Of a stretch of 41,039 nt of DNA, positions 16,790-24,906 are shown piece by piece. The DNA is from Candidatus Gastranaerophilales bacterium (GTDB lineage: Bacteria; Cyanobacteriota; Vampirovibrionia; Gastranaerophilales; Gastranaerophilaceae): positions 1 through 41,039 of the forward strand of contig CAJOOA010000035.1 in NCBI GenBank assembly GCA_905236055.1, given 5' to 3'. The notes below the pieces were generated by a model. The model had not been told where the DNA came from. It saw only the letters and a list, made by a program, of their open reading frames with translations, and searched no databases. The translations under genes and the position numbers were made by a program. Position 1 is the first letter of the stretch; the number at the start of each line of letters is the position of its first letter.

Positions 16790-16798
16790 TGCTATACT
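16790..16798 (+). promoter_or_regulatory. Extended -10 promoter of the tRNA gene
   Basis: TG-C-TATACT ends 10 nt before the mature tRNA. The nearest -35-like TTAGAC (16765-16770) is 22 bp away, so the extended element probably carries the promoter. Confidence 0.55.
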
Positions 16799-16808
16799 AA
16801 AATAGTAG

Positions 16809-16884
16809 GGGTCTGTAGCTCAGTAGGATAGAGCGGCGGTTTCCTAAACCGCGTCTGCCGCGAGTTCGACTCTCGCCAGGCCCA
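16809..16884 (+). tRNA. tRNA-Arg, anticodon CCU (reads AGG)
   Basis: Full cloverleaf: acceptor GGGTCTG with CAGGCCC (one G-U pair), D stem GCTC/GAGC, anticodon stem GCGGT/ACCGC around loop TTCCTAA, T arm GCGAG-TTCGACT-CTCGC, discriminator A. The 3' CCA is not encoded and must be added. A hairpin terminator follows directly. Confidence 0.96.
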
Positions 16885-16887
16885 AAT

Positions 16888-16917
16888 AAAAAAGACAGGA
16901 ATAATCCTGTCTTTTTT
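16888..16917 (+). terminator. Intrinsic terminator after tRNA-Arg
   Basis: Stem GACAGGA / TCCTGTC extended by A-T pairs, loop ATAA, then a T run. Confidence 0.9.
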
Positions 16918-17048
16918 ATTTTATCTTTGATTTAAAAAACTGGTAAAATCCATTTATTTTTTTAAAAAATAAATTTTAACATTACTAGCAAATTATTTTT
17001 TTTTGTGTTTTAAGATAAGTGAAATTCGAATTTTCAAAGGAGAAACGG

Positions 17049-17363
17049 ATGCAAATACAATCAATTACCCCAAATGCCAATTACTCAAAAACCAGTTTTG
17101 GAACAGCACCAAAACCACAAGCAATTAAGCATGTTGAGTTTTCTATGATGAAAACTCCATCAAGCAAAGTGGAATTGGAAAACTTTGTTTCAAAACTTAA
17201 AAATGTTAAGTATGATTTGTTGATAAAGCTTTTGCCATACACTCCGAAAGCTGCCGAAACAAACTTCAATGCTAAAATGCTCACAAAAAAACTCAATGAT
17301 GTAAATTCCATGCTTGAAGTATTGGCACCTTCTCCGAAAAACACATTAAGACAAACCGTTTAA
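17049..17363 (+). CDS. Tagged small protein, unknown function
   Basis: 104 residues. It opens MQIQSITPNANYSKTSFG: the same kind of N-terminal tag (M-x-I-x-S/A-I, Asn/Tyr-rich, F-G) as in the proteins at 14289, 39582 and 40156. The rest is a predicted all-helical, lysine-rich domain (VELENFVSKLKN, KLNDVNSMLEVL). No signal peptide, no membrane segment, no known motif. The frame is open from a GTG at 17019, but AAGGAGA stands just before the ATG at 17049, which is chosen. Single gene between the tRNA terminator and two hairpins. Confidence 0.75.
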   Translation: MQIQSITPNANYSKTSFGTAPKPQAIKHVEFSMMKTPSSKVELENFVSKLKNVKYDLLIKLLPYTPKAAETNFNAKMLTKKLNDVNSMLEVLAPSPKNTLRQTV

Positions 17364-17398
17364 CAGGGAAACGGCAAATTAAATAAACATGAAAATCG

Positions 17399-17420
17399 AG
17401 GACGGCCAATCGGTCGTCCT
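17399..17420 (+). terminator. Hairpin after the 104-residue protein gene
   Basis: AGGACGGCC pairs with GGTCGTCCT (one G-U), loop AATC. It lacks a T run, so it may be a weak terminator or an mRNA-end stabiliser. Confidence 0.45.
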
Positions 17421-17437
17421 TACTTCTGCAAAATAAA

Positions 17438-17461
17438 GAGGTGTTTGGAATCAAACACCTC
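17438..17461 (-). terminator. Terminator of the TolC-fusion gene
   Basis: Perfect 10-bp stem GAGGTGTTTG / CAAACACCTC with a 4-nt loop; on the minus strand it is followed by TTTATTTT. Confidence 0.85.
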
Positions 17462-17480
17462 TCGTTTAGATTTTGGTTTA

Positions 17481-20033
17481 TTATAATGACAATACAAAGT
17501 CTTCTTCTGCCGGAAATACCTTCGGTACTTGAAGTATCCAGTCTTTAACTTCTTTGTCTGCTTTTGCCCAGTTAACAGATATTAAACCTCTCTGTACCCA
17601 AAGCAATTCTTTAAAGAATTCGTATTGAGAATTGAATGCGTCAAGTTTTGCCTTGAAATACAAATCTTGAGCATCAACCAATTGGTTAATCGGAGCTTCA
17701 CCTACCAAATATCTTGCCTTAACCATCTGGTAGTTTTCAGCTTCTGCAAACAATGCCTTGTATGATTTTTCAATCATAAAGTATTTCGCAATTGCTCTGT
17801 TAACAACTTCACGAATTGTCATTTCAAGCTGAGTATTAACTTCTTCAAGGTAAGCATTCAATTCGTTCAATTCAGATTTGCATCTTGCAATTTCAGCAAA
17901 CTTATGTCCGCCTTCAATCGGTTTCCATTGAGCCGCAATTAAGAAACGGAAAGAATCTTTATCTAATGCTAACCACGGAGTACTTGCCAAACCCATATTA
18001 TAACCTGCCGTCATGCTGTTTGCCAAGTATTGTGCCTCTGTCATACCTGCCGGCACTGCACCTGCATTAATGACACCCGTTGCTGCATTTGCTCCTTGTG
18101 CTGAACCAACAGCAGAACCAACATATTTCATTTGATTATGACCTTCATTTTCATAAGGCAAGTGTCTGTCAAATTGTTTTGAATATTCCAATGACAATTT
18201 AGCGTTCGGCAAAAAGAACTTCTGGGTATAATTACCTATTTCAGCTTTCTTCATAGCAATAGCAGCTTTTAACTTAACCGTTTCCGGTGAACGATAAATA
18301 ACCTCATCAACTAATAAATCAGTAAATTTACCTAATCTCTTCGGATCTCTAACGTGATCAATAATGTGAAGATCAGATGAGAAGAAAGAAGGATCGCTTG
18401 CAGTCAAAGGCGCGAAATCAAATTCTTGTTTTTGGTCTTTGTTGAGCAATTTGCTTACACTGATCTTAATATTTTTAAGTTCAGCTTGCATTCCGAGAAG
18501 TTTCTTTTCCTCTTCGCTAACCTGACCGGCCCAACGCATGATTTCTTCGTTTCCGCATTTGCCTGTTTTTTGACGAACACGAGCCATAGCAAGATTTTCT
18601 CTTGTTTCCTGCAATTCCTCTTGCTGAACTTTTATAGCATTTTCGAGCATCAAAGCATCAACATAAAGATTAGCCGCTTGGAACTCTGTATTTGTCTTAG
18701 TCAAAATGTGTTCGGCTTTGTCAAATTTCAATTTTTTATGTTTAACGATGATATTTGTAACCAAATCAGGTGAATAAATAACCTGATCCATTGCTGCTGT
18801 GAAAACACCTACTCTTGTAGGAACACCGGAATATGATTCAGCATAACCGCTGTTATAAGTTTGGTATCCCATATCTAACCTTAGAGTCGGCAGATATCTC
18901 AAGTAAGCACTCGCTACAGAACGTCTTGCAGCACTGATTAAAAATTGTTTTCTTTTCATATCAAGGTTGCCTTCGTCCAACGCATCAAGCAATGAACCAA
19001 GAGTATATTTAGGCAATTCTTTATTTGATATAATCGTACAATTATTCAATAATCTTAATGCCGGAACATAACCAACAGCATCGCCGGCATCTGAGTTGTA
19101 GAATAACACCTTATCATCATAGAAAGGTATTTTTTCTTCTTTTACAGCTTGTCCGTGAAGAACACCGTGGATATTGAATGAAGTCGCCTCGGCTAATTTC
19201 TTATCAACATTAAAAGTTGAAGCACCAAGCATTGCACCTAAAGCAACGTCTTCTTTACCAACTGTTGAAAAAGAAGGTAATTTTTTACTGTTAATATATT
19301 CGTAAACTTCTTTTCTTTGTGCTTGTGTCAAGTTAAATAAAGGTGTTACGAATGCCGAATCAGCATCAGATGGGATTTTTGCCAAAGATGCTTTTACATT
19401 GGTATTTACAGGAACTACAACAAAATCAATATTGCATTTCTTGTCTGCAAGCCGCTTCTTTATTATAGAATCCCAATCCTGATGCATGTTGTAATAATTT
19501 TCATTCATCAATATTGCGGTTTTCTTACTTCCCGGAACCAAGGCCTGAAAAGTAACAAAATCATCTACGTTTTGTTGTACAGGATTGAAACTTCCAAAAT
19601 CTCTCAAACCATATTGATCAATTGTCAAAACATATTTTTGTTTGTTTGGTTTGTTTGCGTAGTAATCACTTGACATAAAGCCAAGGGAAATAACCATTCT
19701 TGCACGTGATGCAAGCGCTTTGTCGGAAACTGCTTTTGCACCTGCTTCTGTCCAGTTCCCTGTAAAGATTAAATCTTTAGGAAACGATACCTTGAAATCC
19801 GGCAATAATGACATTGTAATAACTTTTTGGAAGGTTCCCAAAACTTCTGCATTTTTATCCGATGGGCCGTCAAATACGAAGGCAAGCTCAATTGTTTTTG
19901 CATTTGGAGCTGCCTGTAATGTCGGCTGTTTAGGCCTTGGCATGTTCGGATTGGGATTTGCTGCCATTACTGATATTCCTGTGTACATGTAGAATATCAT
20001 CAGCAACAATATACTACTTAGTATCTTTTTCAT
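17481..20033 (-). CDS. Fusion of a periplasmic binding-protein-like domain and a TolC-like outer-membrane channel
   Basis: 850 residues, about twice a usual TolC. A signal peptide (about 1-24) is followed by a type I binding-protein-like domain (about 45-330: TIELAFVFDGP, KTAILMNENYYNMHQDW, IDFVVVPVNT, LPSFSTVGKEDVALGAMLG), resembling the ABC_sub_bind family. Residues about 345-850 look like a TolC-type efflux protein: long helices with LENAIKVQQEELQETRENLAMARVRQKTGK and the matching second repeat near 770-820 (YQMVKARYLVGEAPINQLVDAQ). TolC trimers export drugs or proteins across the outer membrane; the extra domain could sense or present a ligand. No inner-membrane pump partner is adjacent. 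Ribosome site GGAGTGAGAG. Divergent from a TetR gene that probably regulates it. Confidence 0.82.
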   Translation of the reverse strand: MKKILSSILLLMIFYMYTGISVMAANPNPNMPRPKQPTLQAAPNAKTIELAFVFDGPSDKNAEVLGTFQKVITMSLLPDFKVSFPKDLIFTGNWTEAGAKAVSDKALASRARMVISLGFMSSDYYANKPNKQKYVLTIDQYGLRDFGSFNPVQQNVDDFVTFQALVPGSKKTAILMNENYYNMHQDWDSIIKKRLADKKCNIDFVVVPVNTNVKASLAKIPSDADSAFVTPLFNLTQAQRKEVYEYINSKKLPSFSTVGKEDVALGAMLGASTFNVDKKLAEATSFNIHGVLHGQAVKEEKIPFYDDKVLFYNSDAGDAVGYVPALRLLNNCTIISNKELPKYTLGSLLDALDEGNLDMKRKQFLISAARRSVASAYLRYLPTLRLDMGYQTYNSGYAESYSGVPTRVGVFTAAMDQVIYSPDLVTNIIVKHKKLKFDKAEHILTKTNTEFQAANLYVDALMLENAIKVQQEELQETRENLAMARVRQKTGKCGNEEIMRWAGQVSEEEKKLLGMQAELKNIKISVSKLLNKDQKQEFDFAPLTASDPSFFSSDLHIIDHVRDPKRLGKFTDLLVDEVIYRSPETVKLKAAIAMKKAEIGNYTQKFFLPNAKLSLEYSKQFDRHLPYENEGHNQMKYVGSAVGSAQGANAATGVINAGAVPAGMTEAQYLANSMTAGYNMGLASTPWLALDKDSFRFLIAAQWKPIEGGHKFAEIARCKSELNELNAYLEEVNTQLEMTIREVVNRAIAKYFMIEKSYKALFAEAENYQMVKARYLVGEAPINQLVDAQDLYFKAKLDAFNSQYEFFKELLWVQRGLISVNWAKADKEVKDWILQVPKVFPAEEDFVLSL

Positions 20034-20067
20034 TTTCTCTCACTCCATGAATTTTATTAGTACGAGA

Positions 20068-20120
20068 GTAAATTTAATTTAAAAATTCATTTCTGTCAAT
20101 AGGTCTCAAATTAAATTTAC
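20068..20120. repeat. 13-bp inverted repeat flanking the TolC-fusion promoter
   Basis: GTAAATTTAATTT (20068-20080) and its exact reverse complement (20108-20120) are separated by 27 bp that contain the -35 box of the minus-strand promoter; the left arm covers its -10 box. Each arm is itself nearly palindromic. A pair of operator sites or a DNA loop is possible. Confidence 0.55.
20071..20099 (-). promoter_or_regulatory. Promoter of the TolC-fusion gene
   Basis: Perfect TTGACA (20094-20099) on the minus strand, 17-bp spacer, TAAATT (20071-20076). The leader would be about 30 nt and contains the ribosome site. Confidence 0.7.
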
Positions 20121-20127
20121 AATTGGC

Positions 20128-20157
20128 TTGAAATTATTAAACATTTGTTTAATAATT
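20128..20157. promoter_or_regulatory. Palindromic TetR operator over the tetR promoter
   Basis: 20132-20157 is a perfect palindrome: 12-bp arm AATTATTAAACA, 2-bp centre, exact reverse-complement arm. The core AAACA-TT-TGTTT is typical of TetR-family sites. It overlaps the plus-strand promoter TTGAAA (20128-20133), 17-bp spacer, AATAAT (20151-20156), whose -10 ends 6 nt before the tetR ATG. Binding would block tetR transcription. Confidence 0.8.
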
Positions 20158-20162
20158 AAAGT

Positions 20163-20789
20163 ATGAAGAAATTTGATGAACAAAATTCCAAAGAAAGAAT
20201 CTTAAAAGTCGCTTCAAAACTTTTCGCACAAAAAGGTTTTGCGGGAACAAGCGTAAGAGAAATATCAAAAGCCGCCGGCGTTAATGTTGCCATGATATCT
20301 TATTTCTGGGGCGGGAAAAAAGAACTCTTTCATGGAATAATTAATAATACTATAGAGAAACAAACCCGGTATGCGAAATCAGCTCTTGACTTCGCAATAA
20401 ATCCGGAAGATTTGTCAAAAGAACAACAGATTGAACTTATGTACAGAACCGTTGACAAAGCAATTGAGTTTTTTTACAGCGACCTTTCAAGCGAACTCTT
20501 AACGATACTAACACACGGGCAAAAGGAAAAAGAAATCTTCGGAAATCTTCCATTGTTTAAGTATGGTAAAAAACTTGTTGCGGCCTTATTTGACCTCAAA
20601 GAAAACGATAAAGAAGTTATACTTACATTGGTTTCAATCATAACGCTGATAAATGCCCCGAGGTTAATGCCGAATTTTTCACTGCAGCTTATGAACCAGA
20701 GGACTTTCCATCAAGAAGACGTTCGAATAATCAGAAAAAATGTAAGAACATATATGGAAGCGCTGCTTCGTACACATAAGCTTATTTAA
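20163..20789 (+). CDS. TetR-family transcriptional repressor
   Basis: 208 residues. The N-terminal helix-turn-helix is classic TetR: KERILKVASKLFAQKGFAGTSVREISKAAGVNVAMISYFWGGKKELF-like order within residues 10-52. The C-terminal ligand domain is not specific; a drug, bile salt or lipid is a plausible inducer given the divergent export channel. No Shine-Dalgarno; the predicted transcript begins at the ATG (see the operator entry), so repressor levels would be low and self-controlled. It converges on rlmD and overlaps it by 8 nt at the stop codons. Confidence 0.93.
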   Translation: MKKFDEQNSKERILKVASKLFAQKGFAGTSVREISKAAGVNVAMISYFWGGKKELFHGIINNTIEKQTRYAKSALDFAINPEDLSKEQQIELMYRTVDKAIEFFYSDLSSELLTILTHGQKEKEIFGNLPLFKYGKKLVAALFDLKENDKEVILTLVSIITLINAPRLMPNFSLQLMNQRTFHQEDVRIIRKNVRTYMEALLRTHKLI

Positions 20790-22158
20790 TATTTATTATT
20801 GCAACATTTTCTATGTGATATGTGTGCGGAAACATATCAAAGGGTTGAATGAACTCAACGGTGCACCCTTGTTCTGTCAAATATTTTAAATCTCTCGCCA
20901 GTGTCGACGGATTGCAGGAAACATATATAATTTCTCTTTTTGTAAGTTTAAGTGCGTAGTCCAAACTCTGTTGAGAACAACCTTTTCTCGGAGGATCAAG
21001 AACCATAACATCATAATATTTACCCCTTGTATTCAGTTCTTTTTCAAAAAATTCTCCCGCATCCATATTGTGAAGTTCTATATTTTTAATCCCGTTCTGC
21101 TTAACAATTTCCTCAGCCAAATCTACTGAGGCCTTATTTTCTTCCACACTTACAACTTTTTCCGAAATATCGGAAAGACAAATTCCAAAAGCAGCAATGC
21201 CTGCATAAGCATCTAAAATAACAGGGGTATTATAATTTTTCGAAACATATTTTTTAACATATTCGAAAATGTTATTTGCACTCAAAGGGTTGACTTGAAA
21301 GAAAGTTTTCGCCCCGACTTTAAAAATCTTGTCGCATAGTCTTTCTTCAATATAATTTTGACCCCCAACTATATCGGTTTCTTTGCCTAGAATCAAATTC
21401 GTTTTATTCGGATTCAAATTTATTCCGACACCTGAAACATTTTCAAAATTTTCATATATTTTTTTAGCAAGGTTTTTAACTTTATCCAAAAATTTAGAAG
21501 AATTTATGACAAGAATAACAAGATTTTCCCCTGTAAGCTCAGACGAACGAATAACGACATGCCTCAAATCACCCGCATGCTTCTTTTCATTATATCCGCT
21601 TATGCCAAAAACCGGGGCATTATTTCTTATAAAATCTATTATATCGTCGCATTCTTTCGGTTGAATCGGACAATATTTTATGTTCACAATTTCGTGTGAA
21701 TTTTGCTTGTAATACCCAGCCAAAATTCTTTTTGAATCTCTTGTCTCAGAAACAGGATATTGAATTTTTCTGCGATATTCTTTTATCTTTGGACTCGGTA
21801 TGACATCTCTTATTTCAATCCCAGAACCCATAAATATATCTTTCACTATTTCTTTTTTCTGTTCCAATTGAAATTTGTAATCAATGAATTGAAGCTGACA
21901 TGCACCACAAACCTTTTGCATCGGACAAAGCGGAGAAACACGATGTTTCGATGGTTTTATGATTTCCGTTATAACAGCGTTGGCAAAATTCTTATTTTTC
22001 TTTGTAATACGAATTTTAACCTTATCTTCGGGGCAAGCATTTTCGACAAAAATAACATACCCCTCAACTCTTGCAATACCAAAACCGAGATTTGATAATT
22101 TTTCAATCTCAACAACCAATTCGGAAGGGATATCTTTTTTATTAACTATTTGCTGCAT
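20782..22158 (-). CDS. rlmD: 23S rRNA (uracil-C5) methyltransferase, RlmD/TrmA family
   Basis: 458 residues. N-terminal TRAM domain (about 10-70, IEKLSNLGFGIARVEGYVIFVENACPEDKV region), then cysteines CPMQKVCGACQ (with a later CPIQ) for a 4Fe-4S cluster, a SAM-binding domain (DAYAGIAAFG, VVSVEENKASV) and the catalytic VSCNPSTLARDL with DPPRKGC. These enzymes methylate U1939 or U747 of 23S rRNA; which base cannot be told. The start overlaps the upstream exonuclease gene by 13 nt, so the two are translationally linked. Confidence 0.92.
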   Translation of the reverse strand: MQQIVNKKDIPSELVVEIEKLSNLGFGIARVEGYVIFVENACPEDKVKIRITKKNKNFANAVITEIIKPSKHRVSPLCPMQKVCGACQLQFIDYKFQLEQKKEIVKDIFMGSGIEIRDVIPSPKIKEYRRKIQYPVSETRDSKRILAGYYKQNSHEIVNIKYCPIQPKECDDIIDFIRNNAPVFGISGYNEKKHAGDLRHVVIRSSELTGENLVILVINSSKFLDKVKNLAKKIYENFENVSGVGINLNPNKTNLILGKETDIVGGQNYIEERLCDKIFKVGAKTFFQVNPLSANNIFEYVKKYVSKNYNTPVILDAYAGIAAFGICLSDISEKVVSVEENKASVDLAEEIVKQNGIKNIELHNMDAGEFFEKELNTRGKYYDVMVLDPPRKGCSQQSLDYALKLTKREIIYVSCNPSTLARDLKYLTEQGCTVEFIQPFDMFPHTYHIENVAIINIK

Positions 22159-23066
22159 GGTTTAATAACCTGAATATTACGGGTTTCAGAAATTTCCTGC
22201 CTTGCATCTCTTATAATTTGTTTATATTCCTCAGACAAGCTTAAGCCGTTGCATAATCTGTCAATAAATCCATTATTCAGTCTGACAGCTTTCTCTAATG
22301 CACCAATATCCTCAAGCACATCTTTTACATCATTAAACTCATATCCGAAGGATTGTTTGGATTGATAAACCATTATTTCTCCGGTTTCTGCCTCCAACGG
22401 TTCTCCGCCAAGCTCAAAATGAAGTTTAAAAATAGATTTTAAATCCTGAAGTTCCGCTTGCATTGTAGCAATGCTTTGCTGAATTCTTAAATATCTGTCA
22501 AAAAGATAATCTACGTTTTTAAGCTGTTTTTTCTGCCAATCTAATTTTTGAAGATAAAGTTTTTTCAACTTCGGGTAAGCAAGAGCAAGCCCCATAGTAT
22601 CTGCCATTGCCCGGTGATGATTATTCAACTCAACATTAAATCTTTCCGTTAATGCCTCAAGTCCGTGAGATTCCAAATCAGGAGCTATTTCTTTGAACAT
22701 CATTTGTGTATCAATTCTCGGATTATTAAAAGGTTCGCCGGTTAACCGTAATTTTGCTTCATTAAGGAAAGAATAGTCAAAAATTGCATTGTGCGCTACA
22801 ATCGGATAATCGCCTATGAATTCAAGAATCTTTGGCATCGCTTCTTCTTCTGTCGGTGCATCTTCAACCATTTCTTGAGTTATACCGTGAATCGCGATGG
22901 AAGATTTTCGTATATGCTGATTAGGGTTTATCAATGTCTGATACTCATCAACGATTTTACCGTTTTCAAGCCGTACTGCGGCAAATTCAACCATTCGTTC
23001 TCTTGTGTAATCCAAACCGGTAGTTTCGGTATCCAATACAATTTCAATTTCTTTTTTTCTCGGCAT
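22146..23066 (-). CDS. DEDDh 3'-5' exonuclease, DNA polymerase III epsilon-like
   Basis: 306 residues. Exo motifs: VLDTETTG (about 10-17), HNAIFDYSF (about 95), and HRAMADT with the DEDDh histidine (about 152-158). The exonuclease domain occupies the first 175 residues; the rest is helical coiled coil (YLRIQQSIATMQAELQDLK) and a unique C-terminus without a recognised fold. It may be a proofreading subunit or a stand-alone repair or RNA-processing nuclease; the long helical tail argues for something other than a plain DnaQ. Ribosome site AAAGGA. First gene of a two-gene operon with rlmD. Confidence 0.88.
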   Translation of the reverse strand: MPRKKEIEIVLDTETTGLDYTRERMVEFAAVRLENGKIVDEYQTLINPNQHIRKSSIAIHGITQEMVEDAPTEEEAMPKILEFIGDYPIVAHNAIFDYSFLNEAKLRLTGEPFNNPRIDTQMMFKEIAPDLESHGLEALTERFNVELNNHHRAMADTMGLALAYPKLKKLYLQKLDWQKKQLKNVDYLFDRYLRIQQSIATMQAELQDLKSIFKLHFELGGEPLEAETGEIMVYQSKQSFGYEFNDVKDVLEDIGALEKAVRLNNGFIDRLCNGLSLSEEYKQIIRDARQEISETRNIQVIKPCSK

Positions 23067-23172
23067 AATTATATCCTTTTGGGGCAGACAAAACTTCTTA
23101 CCCTCTCTCCCTGAATATATGATAGCATAAATATGAGAGATGTGGTAACATTATTACACGAGGAGAATTTAT

Positions 23173-23490
23173 ATGGTAACTGAAATTAATACAAATAATT
23201 TTGATTCCGAAGTCGTAAATTATGCCGGAATTACTGTTGTAGACTTTTTTGCAGATTGGTGCGGACCTTGCAGAAAAATGGGACCGATTCTTGAAGAAGT
23301 TGAAAAAGAATTGGGTTCAAATGTTAAATTTACAAAAATCAACACAGATAATAACATTGAAATGGCAAAAAAATATCAAGTAAGCGGCCTTCCGACTCTT
23401 ATGATTTTCAAAAATGGTGCTCCCGCAGAGCGCATGGTCGGTTTAATGCCAAAATCTTCTATTATTACCAACATTGAAAAATATATTTAA
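23173..23490 (+). CDS. trxA: Thioredoxin
   Basis: 105 residues, the standard size. Active site WCGPC with C30 and C33, followed by the cis-proline SGLPTL and FKNGAPAERMVG. Cytosolic dithiol reductant for ribonucleotide reductase and other targets. Ribosome site GAGGAG. It is followed 59 nt later by a second thioredoxin-fold gene with its own promoter. Divergent from the exonuclease gene. Confidence 0.96.
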   Translation: MVTEINTNNFDSEVVNYAGITVVDFFADWCGPCRKMGPILEEVEKELGSNVKFTKINTDNNIEMAKKYQVSGLPTLMIFKNGAPAERMVGLMPKSSIITNIEKYI

Positions 23491-23513
23491 TTTAAATAAA
23501 ATATCCGATTTTA

Positions 23514-23543
23514 TTGACTTCAAGTGCTTTAGGGTGATATCAT
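23514..23543 (+). promoter_or_regulatory. Strong promoter of the exported thioredoxin-like gene, predicted leaderless
   Basis: TTGACT (23514-23519), 18-bp spacer, extended TG-A-TATCAT (-10 at 23538-23543). The -10 ends exactly 6 nt before the ATG at 23550, so the transcript should begin at or next to the start codon. Confidence 0.65.
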
Positions 23544-23549
23544 CAAAAT

Positions 23550-23915
23550 ATGAAGAAGTTGGTATTAATTTTGTCAATGCTTTTATGCCTGCCTGTGTTC
23601 GCCGGACAATATGAAGACGCTCTGAGAACAGGGCAACCCGTATGCTTGTACATGTACACAAAAACGTGTAAATATTGTAAACAAACAAAACCGGTTTTTG
23701 AAAAGCTTTTACGGAATCATAACAAAGATATTAAATTCGTCAGTGTTGATGCAGAATCTCCGTATGGATATCTTTTAATGAGAGATATGCAAGTTGGCTA
23801 TGTACCGTTTGTTGTTTTGGCAGACGCCAGAAGACATTACTTCATCCCTATAACACCATCTTGTGCTATAGAATACGCTTGTATGGAAAAAGAAATAAAA
23901 AAATTTATCAAGTAG
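23550..23915 (+). CDS. Exported thioredoxin-like protein
   Basis: 121 residues. Signal peptide (about 1-18, ending VFA) and a thioredoxin-fold domain with the redox site CKYC (C40, C43) and cis-proline at YVPFVV. The motif is unlike the cytosolic CGPC; CxYC-type sites occur in periplasmic reductases of the DsbD/SoxW or thioredoxin_7 kind. It should act on periplasmic disulfides. Two further cysteines lie near the C-terminus (SCAIEYACME). No Shine-Dalgarno. The next gene, rfbA, starts 12 nt after and may be cotranscribed, though the functions differ. Confidence 0.85.
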   Translation: MKKLVLILSMLLCLPVFAGQYEDALRTGQPVCLYMYTKTCKYCKQTKPVFEKLLRNHNKDIKFVSVDAESPYGYLLMRDMQVGYVPFVVLADARRHYFIPITPSCAIEYACMEKEIKKFIK

Positions 23916-23927
23916 ATAGGAGGAATT

Positions 23928-24821
23928 ATGAAAGGAATAGTATTAGCGGGAGGAGCAGGCACACGTTTATATCCGGCATCACAACCAATTTCAAAGATTC
24001 TTTTGCCTATTTATGATAAACCGATGATTTATTATCCTTTATCTACACTTATGCTTGCAGGTATTAAAGATATTCTTATAATAACCAATGAAACTGATTA
24101 TGATAATTTTATAAAATTACTCGGAGATGGCTCTCAATTCGGTTTAGACCTACACTACCAAATTCAATATGTACAAAAAGGCATCGCAGATGCGTTTATT
24201 ATAGGCGAAGAATTTATAGAGAACGATAGTGTTGCTTTGGTTCTGGGAGATAATATTTTCCACGGGCACGGATTTTCAACTATCATGAAAAATGCTATTT
24301 CAAACAACAAAGGTGCAACTGTTTTCGGCTATACGGTAAAAGATCCAGAACGATTTGGCGTTGTTGAATTTGACAAAAATCATAAAGCCATATCTTTGGA
24401 AGAAAAACCAAAACACCCGAAATCAAATTATGCAGTAACAGGTTTATATTTCTATGATAATAACGTTTGTAAATACGCAAAAGAGCTATCCCCATCTGCA
24501 AGAGGAGAACTTGAAATAACAGATTTGAATAAAATATATCTTGAAAAAGGCCTGTTGAATGTTGAAATTTTAGGAAGAGGTTTTGCATGGCTTGATACCG
24601 GAACACACGATTCTATGCTCCAGGCAAGTTCATTTGTTCAAACAATGGAATTGAACAAAGGGGTTAAAATCGCATGCCTGGAAGAAATCGCTTTCAACCA
24701 AGGTTTTATAACGGGAGAAGAACTCCTTAAAAAGATTGAAAAGTACGGTAACAACAGCGGGTATTATCAATATATAAGAGAGATTGTGTACCAAAATAAA
24801 AAAGACTTTGCGTTTATGTAA
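23928..24821 (+). CDS. rfbA: Glucose-1-phosphate thymidylyltransferase
   Basis: 297 residues, normal for RmlA/RfbA. Nucleotide-binding [11 protein letters not shown] with [25 protein letters not shown] is nearly diagnostic; [20 protein letters not shown] and [16 protein letters not shown] also match. It makes dTDP-glucose from glucose-1-phosphate and dTTP, the first step to dTDP-rhamnose and other surface sugars. The rfbB, C and D genes are not in the window. Good ribosome site AGGAGG. Confidence 0.96.
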   Translation: MKGIVLAGGAGTRLYPASQPISKILLPIYDKPMIYYPLSTLMLAGIKDILIITNETDYDNFIKLLGDGSQFGLDLHYQIQYVQKGIADAFIIGEEFIENDSVALVLGDNIFHGHGFSTIMKNAISNNKGATVFGYTVKDPERFGVVEFDKNHKAISLEEKPKHPKSNYAVTGLYFYDNNVCKYAKELSPSARGELEITDLNKIYLEKGLLNVEILGRGFAWLDTGTHDSMLQASSFVQTMELNKGVKIACLEEIAFNQGFITGEELLKKIEKYGNNSGYYQYIREIVYQNKKDFAFM

Positions 24822-24906
24822 ATTATTTATGCGAATTATAACAGACCGTAGCAAAAAAAAATTTTACAGTTTTTAGTTATATTATTAAACTTGCATCGGG
24901 AATAAT

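Noticed and set aside
17019-17048. GTG start ten codons upstream of the tagged 104-residue protein
   Set aside because: AAGGAGA lies between it and the ATG at 17049, and the tag begins at that ATG.
24880-24891. ATTATTAAAC upstream of nagA, resembling half of the TetR operator
   Set aside because: Only one half is present and the region is AT-rich, so chance is likely.
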